From: Myceligenerans indicum
GTDB lineage: Bacteria; Actinomycetota; Actinomycetes; Actinomycetales; Cellulomonadaceae
Assembly (NCBI RefSeq): GCF_016742955.1
Contig: NZ_JABBYC010000001.1
Location: 186,001 to 250,000, forward strand
Length of the DNA: 64,000 nt
Direction: 5' to 3'
The notes below the pieces were generated by a model. The model was given only the letters and a program-made list of their open reading frames with translations, was not told the origin of the DNA and made no database searches. Below are positions 43,278 to 52,053 of this stretch, piece by piece. Each line of letters begins with the position of its first letter. Position 1 is the stretch's first letter. Both the position numbers and the translations under genes were made by a program.

Positions 43278-44609
43278 ATGAGACCTGATCCAGAGGGTCT
43301 GCTGCCGGCGACGGAGCCGGTGACCCTGATCGACAGCGACGGCGCTCCGGTCACCACCGCGCGCGCCGCCGATGTCCCCCCAGAAGCAGCAGTTCCACCC
43401 GCCGGCGTCGGCCCGCAGACCCAGGCGCTCGACCCGGCAGACCATTCCCGGACCGCGACCGGCGCCCAGGCAGGCCCGGTCTCGCACCCCGCGCCGCCGT
43501 ACGGCGCGGGGGCCGGGTACTGGCAGCTCCCGCCGGGACCCGCTCTGGTCGCCGCCCTCCGCGGGATGATCGCCGCCCGCCGGTTCAACGACCAGGCGTA
43601 CGCCCTGGTCCGCCAGGGCCGGCTCGCCGTCTACCCGTCCTCCCACGGGCAGGAGGCGTGCCAGGTCGCGGCCGCGCAGGTGCTGTCCGACGGCGACTGG
43701 CTGTTCCCCACCTACCGCGACACCGCCGCCGTCGTGGCGCGCGGGGTCGACCCCGGCGAGACGCTGACCCTGTTGTCCGGCGAGTGGCACCACGGCTGGG
43801 ACGTGCACGCCCACCACGTCGCGCCGCTCACGACGCCGCTGGCCACCCAGCTGCCGCACGCCGTCGGCGTCGCGCACGCCGCCCGGCTGCGCGGCGAGGA
43901 CACCGTCGTGCTGGCGCTCTGCGGCGACGGCGGCACCAGCGAGGGCGACTTCCACGAGGCGCTCAACTTCGCGGCCGTGCTGCACGCACCCGTCGTGTTC
44001 CTGGTGCAGAACAACACGTTCGCCATCTCCGTGCCGCTGTCACGGCAGACCGCCGCGCCGTCCCTCGCGCACAAGGGGGCCGGGTACGGCATCCCCGGCG
44101 AGCGCGTCGACGGGAACGACGCCGCCGCGCTGCTCGCCGTGCTGGGTGCCGCCGTCGACGCGGCCCGTGCCGGCGGTGGCCCGCGGCTCGTCGAGGCGCA
44201 CACCTACCGCATACAGGCCCACACCAACGCCGACGACGCCACCCGCTACCGGGAGGACGACGAGGTCGCCGCCTGGTCCCGCCGGGACCCCGTCGACCGG
44301 CTGCGCACGTTCCTCACCGAGCGCGGGGACATCGACGAGGCGGACCTGGCCGCGTTCGCCGACGACGCCGAGCGCATGGCGGCACGGCTGCGCGAGGAAC
44401 TGGCCACGGACGTCCGGCACGACCCGTCCGAACTGTTCGAGCACGTGTACGCGACCCCCACGCCGCAGCTTCGCGAGCAGCTGGCGATGCTCACCGACGA
44501 GGCGATCCGCGACCGGCCCGCCGGCGACACGGCACCACCCGCCCGGGCCGAGGCAGCCGGGCTCGCCGCGCCCACGACCGGGACGAGCGACCCGGGAGGT
44601 GCCCGATGA
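43278..44609 (+). CDS. bkdA: Branched-chain 2-oxoacid dehydrogenase E1 alpha
   Basis: A 443-residue thiamine-diphosphate E1alpha of the branched-chain type. An Ala/Pro-rich N-terminal extension (~75 residues) precedes YPSSHGQEACQVAAAQVLSD, TYRDTAAVVARG and the cofactor motif from CGDGGTSEGDFHEALNFAAV to VQNN. ATG 43278 is taken as start although no ribosome binding site is seen. The last four bases overlap E1beta (ATGA). Makes branched acyl-CoA from valine/leucine/isoleucine keto acids. Confidence 0.9.
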   Translation: MRPDPEGLLPATEPVTLIDSDGAPVTTARAADVPPEAAVPPAGVGPQTQALDPADHSRTATGAQAGPVSHPAPPYGAGAGYWQLPPGPALVAALRGMIAARRFNDQAYALVRQGRLAVYPSSHGQEACQVAAAQVLSDGDWLFPTYRDTAAVVARGVDPGETLTLLSGEWHHGWDVHAHHVAPLTTPLATQLPHAVGVAHAARLRGEDTVVLALCGDGGTSEGDFHEALNFAAVLHAPVVFLVQNNTFAISVPLSRQTAAPSLAHKGAGYGIPGERVDGNDAAALLAVLGAAVDAARAGGGPRLVEAHTYRIQAHTNADDATRYREDDEVAAWSRRDPVDRLRTFLTERGDIDEADLAAFADDAERMAARLREELATDVRHDPSELFEHVYATPTPQLREQLAMLTDEAIRDRPAGDTAPPARAEAAGLAAPTTGTSDPGGAR

Positions 44610-45589
44610 ACGAGAAGCTCACGATGGCCCAGGCCCTGAACCGCGCGCTGCGCGACGCGATGACCGCCGACGAGAGCGTGTCCGTGTTCGGGGAGGACGT
44701 CGGCCGCCTGGGCGGCGTCTTCCGCATCACCGACGGCCTCACGGCCGAGTTCGGCGAGGACCGCTGCTTCGACACGCCGCTGGCCGAGGCGGGGATCGTC
44801 GGTCTCGCGGTCGGCATGGCGATGAACGGGATGCGCCCCGTGGTCGAGATGCAGTTCGACGCCTTCTCCTACCCGGCGTTCGAGCAGATCACCAGCCACG
44901 TCGCGAAGATGCGCAACCGGACGCGCGGCCAGGTGCCGATGCCGATGGTGATCCGCGTGCCCTTCGCGGGCGGGATCGGCGGGGTCGAGCACCACAGCGA
45001 CTCCTCCGAGGCGTACTTCGCGCACACGCCGGGGCTGCACGTGGTGACGCCGTCGGAGCCGGCGGACGCCTACGGCCTCCTGCGGGCGGCGATCGCGTCC
45101 GACGACCCCGTCGTGTTCCTGGAGCCGAAGAAGCTCTACTTCGGCGCCGACGAGGTGGACCTCGACCTGCCCGTGGCACCGATCGGCCGTGCGGTGGTGC
45201 GCCGCCCCGGCACCGATGCGACGCTGATCGCGTACGGGCCGAGCGTGCCGGTCGCGCTGGACGCTGCTGCCGCCGCGGCCGCCGAGGGACGGAGCCTGCA
45301 GGTGGTCGACGTGCGCTCGCTGCAGCCGTTCGACGACGAGACGGTGAGCCGCGCCGTCCGCTCCACCGGGCGGGCCGTCGTGGTGGCGGAAGCGCCGGGG
45401 TTCGTGAGCGTCGCCTCCGAGATCGCGGCGCGGGTGACCGAGCGCTGCTGGGACGCGCTCGCCGCGCCGGTGGCGCGCGTGACGGGACTCGACATCCCGT
45501 ACCCGCCGCCCAAGCTGGAGCACCTGCATCTTCCGGATGTCGACCGCGTCCTCGACGCCGTCGACGACCTGCGATGGGAGGGCGCATGA
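44606..45589 (+). CDS. bkdB: Branched-chain 2-oxoacid dehydrogenase E1 beta
   Basis: A 327-residue E1beta: SVSVFGEDVGRLGGVFRITD, the ETPLAEAGIVG-type block with DTPLAEAGIVGLAVGMAMNG, MQFDAFSYPAFEQITSHVAK, and the C-terminal domain ending in GLDIPYPPPKLEHLHLPD. Overlaps the E1alpha stop and, on its own end, the start of a 25-codon ORF. Confidence 0.92.
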   Translation: MNEKLTMAQALNRALRDAMTADESVSVFGEDVGRLGGVFRITDGLTAEFGEDRCFDTPLAEAGIVGLAVGMAMNGMRPVVEMQFDAFSYPAFEQITSHVAKMRNRTRGQVPMPMVIRVPFAGGIGGVEHHSDSSEAYFAHTPGLHVVTPSEPADAYGLLRAAIASDDPVVFLEPKKLYFGADEVDLDLPVAPIGRAVVRRPGTDATLIAYGPSVPVALDAAAAAAAEGRSLQVVDVRSLQPFDDETVSRAVRSTGRAVVVAEAPGFVSVASEIAARVTERCWDALAAPVARVTGLDIPYPPPKLEHLHLPDVDRVLDAVDDLRWEGA

Positions 45590-45663
45590 GCCGGAACGGC
45601 GGAGCCCCGATCGTGACGCCTGGCCGGGTGCGGAGCGGCCGCGAGCTGAAGGAGACCGCATGA
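45586..45663 (+). CDS. Possible 25-codon coupling ORF between bkdB and bkdC
   Basis: ATG 45586 overlaps the E1beta stop (ATGA) and the TGA at 45661 overlaps the E2 start (ATGA), giving an exactly fitted 25-residue, Arg/Gly-rich reading frame (MSRNGGAPIVTPGRV...). It contains the E2 ribosome binding site (AAGGAG). It may only keep ribosomes coupled across the gap. A functional peptide is doubtful. Confidence 0.3.
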   Translation: MSRNGGAPIVTPGRVRSGRELKETA

Positions 45664-46889
45664 CCAGGACGTTCACCTTGCCCGACCTGGGCGAGGGACT
45701 GACCGAGGCCGAGATCGTGACGTGGCTGGTCGCCGAGGGAGACGTCGTCGTCGTCGACCAGGCCGTCGCCGAGGTCGAGACGGCGAAGTCCGTCGTGGAG
45801 GTGCCGACGCCGTACGCCGGCGTGGTGGAGCGGCTGTGCGCGGGCGAGGGCGAAACCCTCGAGGTCGGGCTCCCTCTGCTGGAGGTCGCGGACCCGGACG
45901 CGCGAGCGTCCGGCGGCGGCGCCCCCGAGGCTGGGACTCTTGCTGCCGGACCAGGGACGACGGCGCCCGACACGGACGCGGACCCGGAGACGGACGCGGA
46001 CGCGGCGCCCGACACGGACGCGGACGCGGAGGCGTATCGCGAGGAGGAACGTGCCGGCTCCGGCAACGTCCTGGTCGGGTACGGGACCCGGGGCGACGCG
46101 CCGGAGCCGGCAGGGCCGCGGCGCCGCCGTCGTCCCAGGAGTCCCGACCAGCTCGCACACGGCTCGCGCCCTTCGCGACACGGCGGTGCCTCGGGCGGGC
46201 GAGGAGTCGGCGGCGAGGTCCGGATCCCGCTGACCGGGTTCCAGAAGGCCGCCGCCACGGCGATGTCGCGCAGCCGGCGTGAGATCCCCGAGGCGACGAT
46301 CTGGGTCGACGTCGACTTCACCGCCCTGACCGAGCTGCGCGCCACGCGGCCTGACGGGCCGGGGCTGCTCGCGTACCTGGCCCGCTTCGTCACCGCGGCG
46401 CTCGCCGAGCATCCCGTGCTCAACGCGCGCGTCGACACCGGGCGTGACGAGATCGTGCAGCTCGACCGCGTGAACCTGGGTCTGGCGGTGCAGGGCAGCC
46501 GGGGGCTGGTCGCCCCGGCGGTGCTCGGCGCGGAGCGGATGACGGCCGCGCGCCTCGACACCGCGATCCGAGACCTGGTCACGCGGACCCGCGAGGGCGG
46601 TGCCACGAGTGAGGAGCTCACCGCAGGGACGTTCACGCTCAACAACTACGGCGGCCTCGGGGTGGACGGCAGTGCGCCCATCATCAACCACCCGCAGGTG
46701 GCGATGCTGGGTGTCGGGCGGATCATCGACCGGCCGTGGGTGGTGGACGACATGGTGGAGCCGCGCAAGATCGCGCAGGTGAGCTTCGTCTTCGACCACC
46801 GGGTGTGCGACGGCGTCGAGGCGGCGGCGTTCCTGCGCGCCGTGACCGGCGCGGTGGAGGACCCGCTGTCGGTGATCGAGCGCCTCTAG
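45660..46889 (+). CDS. bkdC: Branched-chain 2-oxoacid dehydrogenase E2, lacking a visible subunit-binding domain
   Basis: A 409-residue acyltransferase. Lipoyl domain (1-78) with the lipoyl lysine in VETAKSVVEV, then an acidic linker of repeated Asp-Thr-Asp-Ala units, NVLVGYGTRG, and a short Arg/Ser/Gly-rich stretch. The ~35-residue peripheral subunit-binding domain expected there (R-LA-LG-DL...G--G-I-DV) is not present. The catalytic domain runs from RIPLTGFQKAAATAMSRSRR to the end with FDHRVCDG. The stop (TAG) overlaps the convergent glycosyltransferase stop within CTAG. Confidence 0.88.
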   Translation: MTRTFTLPDLGEGLTEAEIVTWLVAEGDVVVVDQAVAEVETAKSVVEVPTPYAGVVERLCAGEGETLEVGLPLLEVADPDARASGGGAPEAGTLAAGPGTTAPDTDADPETDADAAPDTDADAEAYREEERAGSGNVLVGYGTRGDAPEPAGPRRRRRPRSPDQLAHGSRPSRHGGASGGRGVGGEVRIPLTGFQKAAATAMSRSRREIPEATIWVDVDFTALTELRATRPDGPGLLAYLARFVTAALAEHPVLNARVDTGRDEIVQLDRVNLGLAVQGSRGLVAPAVLGAERMTAARLDTAIRDLVTRTREGGATSEELTAGTFTLNNYGGLGVDGSAPIINHPQVAMLGVGRIIDRPWVVDDMVEPRKIAQVSFVFDHRVCDGVEAAAFLRAVTGAVEDPLSVIERL

Positions 46890-48016
46890 CCGGCCCGGAC
46901 AGTGGCGCGCCCGCCGCCGTGTCCCCGTTCCGGCGACGCGGCGGCGGGCGCGGGCCGCGGATCGCGCAGGAGCTCGGCGAGCGTGGCGGCCGAGCGAGGC
47001 CAGCTGAAGAGGCTCGCCTGTTCGCGTGACGCCGCGGAACGCTCGTCCCAGACGCCGGGATCCTCCAGGGCCAGTACCGCGGACGCGAAGCCCTCGGCAT
47101 CCCCGGGCGGGACGAACGCGCCCGCGTCCCCGGCGACCTCGCGGAACACCGGGATGTCGCTCACCACGACCGGGGTGCCCAGCAGCATCGCCTCGACCAG
47201 CGGGATCCCGAACCCTTCGTCCCGCGAGGCCGACACCAGCGCCGTTGCCTCCCGCAGCAGGTGCCGGTACTCCCTGTCGGACACGCCGTCGTGGAACACG
47301 AGCCGCCCGGGCCCTGCCAGCGCGGTGAGGCGCTCACGCACTCCGGCCGGGGTGCGCGACAGCAGGTGCAGCTCGTGGTCGGGGAGCAGGGCGGCGGCCC
47401 GGGCCAGCGTCTCGACGTTCTTGTAGGGCATGAACGAGCCCATGTACAGCAGGGTTCTGGTCCGTGGGCCGCGCTCCGTGCCCGACTCGTCGTCGGGCAC
47501 CGGATCCGCGGCGTTCGGCACCACGGTGACCTGCCGCCGTGTGAGATGCCGCGCGGCGATCAGTTCCGCCGTCGTGCGGGACACCGTCACGACGGCGTCG
47601 GCGCGGTTCAGCAGCACCCGCTGCGGCCACCACGCCAGATGGAACAGCCGCCACAGGACCCGCACCGGCCAGGACAGATCGCGCGGCGGCGTGGGGTTCC
47701 GGTAGTAGATGAGGTCATGGAGGGTGAGCACCAGCCGGTAGTTCCGCCCCCATGACCCCATGGTCTGCATGGGGCTGAAGACGACGTCGGGCCGCAGCCG
47801 CCGCACCTGGAGCGCGACGAACGGCTCGCGCCAGCTCGTCGGTGCGCTGATCCGGTGCCACGGCAGGTCGGGCAGGTGTGCGAGCTGCCGCTCGTCGTGG
47901 ATCAGCAGTTCCACGGGCAGGAGACGGGCGAGCTCACGCACGATCCCGGCGGTGTACCTGCTGATCCCGTCGTGCCGTCCGGTCCGCACGTAGCGGCAGT
48001 CCACGAGCACTCTCAT
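46886..48016 (-). CDS. GT4-family glycosyltransferase
   Basis: A 376-residue GT-B fold enzyme. The N-terminus MRVLVDCRYVRTGRHDGISR binds acceptor. The C-terminal donor domain shows TLLYMGSFMPYKNVETLARA and the retaining-GT4 ExE-type motif in SRDEGFGIPLVEAMLLGTPV. Mannosyl- or glucosyltransferase-like, acting on cell-surface glycans or lipids; substrate not readable. Start overlaps the end of the upstream hydrolase gene (four bases). Confidence 0.88.
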   Translation of the reverse strand: MRVLVDCRYVRTGRHDGISRYTAGIVRELARLLPVELLIHDERQLAHLPDLPWHRISAPTSWREPFVALQVRRLRPDVVFSPMQTMGSWGRNYRLVLTLHDLIYYRNPTPPRDLSWPVRVLWRLFHLAWWPQRVLLNRADAVVTVSRTTAELIAARHLTRRQVTVVPNAADPVPDDESGTERGPRTRTLLYMGSFMPYKNVETLARAAALLPDHELHLLSRTPAGVRERLTALAGPGRLVFHDGVSDREYRHLLREATALVSASRDEGFGIPLVEAMLLGTPVVVSDIPVFREVAGDAGAFVPPGDAEGFASAVLALEDPGVWDERSAASREQASLFSWPRSAATLAELLRDPRPAPAAASPERGHGGGRATVRAG

Positions 48017-49038
48017 CGTTCCTCCTCCGAAGGGGCGGCCGCCACGACGGGGGCCTCCGGCGCCGGAGCGTCCAGGAGGCCGGGAACGACCGGGCCGATC
48101 CCCGCAGTGCCGGCCTGGGGTACGTGACCCGCCTGAGCGAGGAACGCGCCGATCTCCCGCGCCACCTCCGCGGGCGTCTCGTAGTGCGTGAGGTGCCCGA
48201 CGCCGTCCAGCAGGACGAGCCGGGCGTTCGGGAAGCGGTCGGCCAGCGCCTTCTGGTCCGGGACGCGCGCCAGATCGTCCTTCGCGCCTCCGATCAGCAG
48301 GGTCGGGGTCTCGATCCCCGCCGCTGCTTCGCGCACGCTGCCCGTGATCGATGCCCGGAACGACTCCAGGAGGGAGGACCGCGTCGCGAACCCGGCGAAG
48401 TACCGGTCGTGCTCCTCGTGGATCCAGCGGCGCAGTGCCCGGTCCGAGGTGCGCACCATGGAGAGGCTCGCCACTCGCGTGAGCAAGGGATGCCGCAGCA
48501 GCGACGTGCCGGCGTCCTCGGGCAGGATCCGGGCCATCGCGTGCAGGGCGGCGGTCGCGCCCACCGGCAGGATGCCCCACCCGCTCAGCGGACGCCGCGG
48601 GATCGGGTTGACCAGGACCAGGCGGCGGGCGATCGGCGAGGCCGTCATGGCCGCGGCCGCGACGACCGACCCGAACGAGTGGCCCGCCAGGACGGCGTCG
48701 CCCCGGGGAGCGAGCTTCCGCACCAGGACGCGCGCCCATGCGGCGTAGCCGGCGATGTCGTGCCGCGTTCCGGGCAGCGGTGGTGACGCGCCGAAGCCCG
48801 GCAGGTCGGGAACCGTCACCCGCAGCTCAGGGCGGTCTCGGAGGAGATGGGCCACGATCGGCGCGAGTCCGTGGTGGTCGCCCCGGAAGCCGTGCAGCAC
48901 CACCAGGTGTTCGGGCGCGTCGCGGGAGCCGTAGTGCCACAGGCGCGTCCTGCCGCCCCGGACCATGAGCGCGGAACGCGTCACCGGAGTCTCGGCGACC
49001 AGCGCCGCGTAGGGGGAGGGGAGGTCGTCGTGTGCCAT
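48013..49038 (-). CDS. Alpha/beta-hydrolase fold protein
   Basis: A 341-residue alpha/beta hydrolase. Oxyanion region VVLHGFRGDHHG, nucleophile elbow GHSFGS (Ser near 121), late Asp region TPTLLIGGAKDDLARV and catalytic His in LLDGVGHLTHYETP. A lid region lies between. The C-terminal 35 residues are Pro/Ala-rich. Esterase, lipase or dehalogenase-like specificity cannot be told. Co-transcribed with the GT4 gene. Confidence 0.85.
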   Translation of the reverse strand: MAHDDLPSPYAALVAETPVTRSALMVRGGRTRLWHYGSRDAPEHLVVLHGFRGDHHGLAPIVAHLLRDRPELRVTVPDLPGFGASPPLPGTRHDIAGYAAWARVLVRKLAPRGDAVLAGHSFGSVVAAAAMTASPIARRLVLVNPIPRRPLSGWGILPVGATAALHAMARILPEDAGTSLLRHPLLTRVASLSMVRTSDRALRRWIHEEHDRYFAGFATRSSLLESFRASITGSVREAAAGIETPTLLIGGAKDDLARVPDQKALADRFPNARLVLLDGVGHLTHYETPAEVAREIGAFLAQAGHVPQAGTAGIGPVVPGLLDAPAPEAPVVAAAPSEEER

Positions 49039-49184
49039 CGCGCCGAAGCCTAGCCAGTGCCCGTCCGATTTCGGTGAGCATCGTGGGACCTTCGGGAAAC
49101 CTCAGGACAAGTTAAGGGTGAACCCCCGATGAATAGGGGGAGACCCCCATGGTTCGGGTGCGAACGGGCATACAGGATGGGCGC

Positions 49185-50114
49185 ATGACCTACCTCGCCG
49201 TCGGCCTGACGCTTCTCGGCGCCGTGTGCTTCGCGGCGGCCTCGGTGCTCCAGCACCACGCCGTGACCACCACCGAGGACCCGGCCGCGCACCCGGCCGG
49301 CACGGCGTCCTCGCGCGTCCTGGCCGGACGTCACCTGCTGGCGATCGTGCGGCGCCGTCGCTGGCTGCAGGGAGCGGGCATCGCGGCGGCCGGTTCCCTC
49401 CTGCACGCCGTGGCGCTGCTGCTCGCTCCGTTGCGGGTGGTCCAGCCGATCGGTGTGCTCGCCGTCCCGCTGGCCGTGCTGCTCTCGGCGGGAAGGGCAC
49501 GCGAGCGGCCGTCGTCCGGGGTGCTCCTGGGGTCGGCGGTCACCATGGCGGGCGTCGTGGCGTTCGTCGCCGTCTCGGCGGGCTCGGCGACGACCCGCAC
49601 GCCGACCGCCACCGGGACACTCGTGGCGGGACTCCTCGCAGGCGGCGTCGTCGTCCTGCTCTCCGCCGCCGGCCTGGCACGGCATGGCCGCGGACCTCTG
49701 CGCTGCCTCGCTCTCGCCGCGGCCGGGGCGGTCGCCTACGGGCTGCTGTCCGCGCTGGTGCGTGTCGCGGCGCGAGCCGCTGCGGGTGCCGGGATCCTCT
49801 CGCCCCTGGTACTCGGGTGCGCAGCCGGCGCGCTCCTGGCCTTCCTCGCCGGGGCGTGGCTCGTGCAGCACGCCTATCACGCCGGCGCGCCCGAGATCGT
49901 CATCGCCTGCCTGACGGTCGGGGACCCCCTGGTGGCCGTGGGGCTCGGTGCGGCCCTGCTCGGAGAGGGGAGCACGACGTCGGTCACGGAGTGGGTCGGT
50001 CTCGGGGTCGCGGCGGCGGCCGCCGCCGCGGGCGTCCTCATGCTCGCCCACCAGCATCCCGAGGCCGTGTCCGCACGGGCCGGACGCGACCCGGCTCCCG
50101 TCTCCCGTGCCTGA
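49185..50114 (+). CDS. DMT-family transporter-like membrane protein
   Basis: A 309-residue polytopic protein with about nine hydrophobic helices (TYLAVGLTLLGAVCFAAASV, LHAVALLLAPLRVVQPIGVL, TSVTEWVGLGVAAAAAAAGV). The layout is EamA/DMT-like, as often found in actinobacterial proteins of unknown substrate. ATG 49185 is preferred (AGGATGGG upstream); an in-frame ATG at 49149 adds twelve polar residues. Confidence 0.75.
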   Translation: MTYLAVGLTLLGAVCFAAASVLQHHAVTTTEDPAAHPAGTASSRVLAGRHLLAIVRRRRWLQGAGIAAAGSLLHAVALLLAPLRVVQPIGVLAVPLAVLLSAGRARERPSSGVLLGSAVTMAGVVAFVAVSAGSATTRTPTATGTLVAGLLAGGVVVLLSAAGLARHGRGPLRCLALAAAGAVAYGLLSALVRVAARAAAGAGILSPLVLGCAAGALLAFLAGAWLVQHAYHAGAPEIVIACLTVGDPLVAVGLGAALLGEGSTTSVTEWVGLGVAAAAAAAGVLMLAHQHPEAVSARAGRDPAPVSRA

Positions 50115-50246
50115 CCCGGCCGGGACGCCCGGCGCCCCCGACATCGCCGCCCCCCCTTCGTCAAGCACAGGCCCCTGCCGGCCTGATGCGTTTCGTGACA
50201 GTTCTACGACTCAGCCCTCTCAGGGCGGAACCTCAGGAGAACCATC

Positions 50247-51416
50247 GTGAACATGCTCCGGATCCTCATCGGCGCCGAGACGCTCGCCCCCGACGTCAAC
50301 GGTGCCGCGCGCTTCGTGGACCGGTTCTCGGCCGGACTCGCGGCACGCGGCCACGACGTCCACGTCGTGGCTCCCTCGCCCAGCGGGCCGTCCGGCACCG
50401 AGGAACGTGACGGCGTCGTCGTCCACCGCGTCACCTCCCGGCACATGCCCGGGCTGGACGCGATGCGGGTGTGCCTGCCGTGGGAGGCGGCTCCCGAGGT
50501 GCGGACGGTGTTCACGCGGGTACGCCCCGACGTCGTCCACACGAACGGAAGCATGTCCCTCGGCCGTGCCGTCGTACGTGCCGCGCACCGGGCCGGGGCG
50601 CCGCTGGTGGCGACGAACCATCTCATGCCGGAGAACATCGTCGGATACCTCCCGCTCCCCGCACCGATGCGCGACCTGTTCGCCGAGTGGATGTACCGCG
50701 ACATCGGCCGCGTGTACGGACTCGCCGACGCGGTCACGGCGCCGACACCGAGGGCGGTCGACCTGCTCACCCGCCGCACCGGGCTGTCCGGCGCGTTCGC
50801 CGTCTCGAACGGGATCGACGCGGAGGCGTACGAGGCGGCCCGGCAGGAGCCCGGGACCGACGGGCCGAAGATCCTGTTCGTGGGACGGCTGGACCAGGAG
50901 AAGCGGGTCGACGAACTCATCCGGGCCTTCGCACGGATCGCTCCGGACACGTCCGGGCACGTCGAGATCGTGGGCGACGGCGCGTCCCGCGCCACCTGGG
51001 AGTCCCTCGCGCGGCGGCTCGGCGTCGCGGGACGCGTGCGGTTCCGCGGGCGCGTGTCCGACGAGGACCTGCTGGCCGCCTACGCCGCCGCGGACCTGTT
51101 CTGCATGCCGGGCGTCGCCGAGCTGCAGAGCATCGTGACGATGGAGGCCATGGCGGCCCGGCTCCCCGTGGTCGCCGCCGACGCGATGGCGCTCCCGCAC
51201 CTGGTACGCCCCGGCATCAACGGTGAGCTGTTCCGGCCCGGCGACGTCGGTGAGCTTGCCGGCCACCTGCGGACGCTGCTGGCCGACGCCGCCCTCCGCG
51301 AGCGATACGGCTCCGCGGGCCACGAACTGGTCCAGGCGCACACGATGGGCGCCACCCTGGGCGTCTTCGAGACCCTCTACGAGAAGGTCATGGGCGTGCT
51401 CCCCGTCGCCGCCTGA
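50247..51416 (+). CDS. GT4-family glycosyltransferase (mannosyltransferase-like)
   Basis: A 389-residue GT-B enzyme with RILIGAETLAPDVNGAARFV, VRPDVVHTNGSMSLG, the donor-domain strand KILFVGRLDQEKRVDELIRA and PGVAELQSIVTMEAMAARLP with the conserved acidic pair. Related to phosphatidylinositol/trehalose mannosyltransferase-type proteins. GTG 50247 is used; ATG 50253 is equally possible. AGGAGAACC provides the ribosome binding site. Confidence 0.88.
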   Translation: MNMLRILIGAETLAPDVNGAARFVDRFSAGLAARGHDVHVVAPSPSGPSGTEERDGVVVHRVTSRHMPGLDAMRVCLPWEAAPEVRTVFTRVRPDVVHTNGSMSLGRAVVRAAHRAGAPLVATNHLMPENIVGYLPLPAPMRDLFAEWMYRDIGRVYGLADAVTAPTPRAVDLLTRRTGLSGAFAVSNGIDAEAYEAARQEPGTDGPKILFVGRLDQEKRVDELIRAFARIAPDTSGHVEIVGDGASRATWESLARRLGVAGRVRFRGRVSDEDLLAAYAAADLFCMPGVAELQSIVTMEAMAARLPVVAADAMALPHLVRPGINGELFRPGDVGELAGHLRTLLADAALRERYGSAGHELVQAHTMGATLGVFETLYEKVMGVLPVAA

Positions 51417-51483
51417 GCGGGTGCGGAGTGCGCACCGGCGGGCGCATCATGGAAAGTGAGGACCGCTCGGCGAGGAGGGCACC

Positions 51484-51969
51484 ATGAAGGCATCAGTGGG
51501 AGACCGTATCGTGACGGCCTCGGGCGTGGTCGGCGGCGCCACCCGGGACGGCGTCGTGATCGAGTGCCCGCACGGCGACGGAACACCTCCGTACCGTGTG
51601 CGCTGGGCGGACAGCGGGGAGGAGACGCTCGTCTTCCCGGGCAGCGACACGGTCGTCGATCACGCGGAGCCGGTCTTCGTCGCCGGCGCCACCGGTGGCG
51701 CGGACACCGCCCGTACCCTCACCTGGCAGGTGGAGATCACGCTCAACGAGTCCTCCGGAAGCACCACGGCCGAGGCGACCGTCCGGGGCATCCCGGAGGT
51801 GCGCGCCGTCGGGCACGCGCGCAAGGACCCGCAGGACGCGGAGGTGCCCCAGATCGGCGACGAGATCGCGGCCGCCCGCGCGCTGCGCCGGCTCGCGGAT
51901 CGCCTGCTCGCGGTCGCGGAGGACGACGTCTCGGCCGCGGTGGGCCACAAGGCGCACGTGCACGCCTGA
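51484..51969 (+). CDS. DUF1918-DUF1876 fusion protein
   Basis: A 161-residue protein. Residues 1-60 match DUF1918 (MKASVGDRIVTASGVVGG, CPHGDGTPPYRVRW, TLVFPGSDTVVDH). Residues ~75-160 match DUF1876, a dsRBD-like alpha/beta domain (WQVEITLNESSGSTTAEATV, ALRRLADRLLAVAEDDVSAA). The two domains are usually separate small actinobacterial proteins. GAGGAGGGC lies just upstream of ATG 51484. Stress-related role suspected for the families, function unknown. Confidence 0.85.
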   Translation: MKASVGDRIVTASGVVGGATRDGVVIECPHGDGTPPYRVRWADSGEETLVFPGSDTVVDHAEPVFVAGATGGADTARTLTWQVEITLNESSGSTTAEATVRGIPEVRAVGHARKDPQDAEVPQIGDEIAAARALRRLADRLLAVAEDDVSAAVGHKAHVHA

Positions 51970-52053
51970 CCGGTCGCGGCGTCCGCACCCGCCCGCCGGG
52001 TGGCGGTGCGGGCCGTGCGCCCGCGTGCGCGTCCGGCGGGGTAGGTTCGGGGT

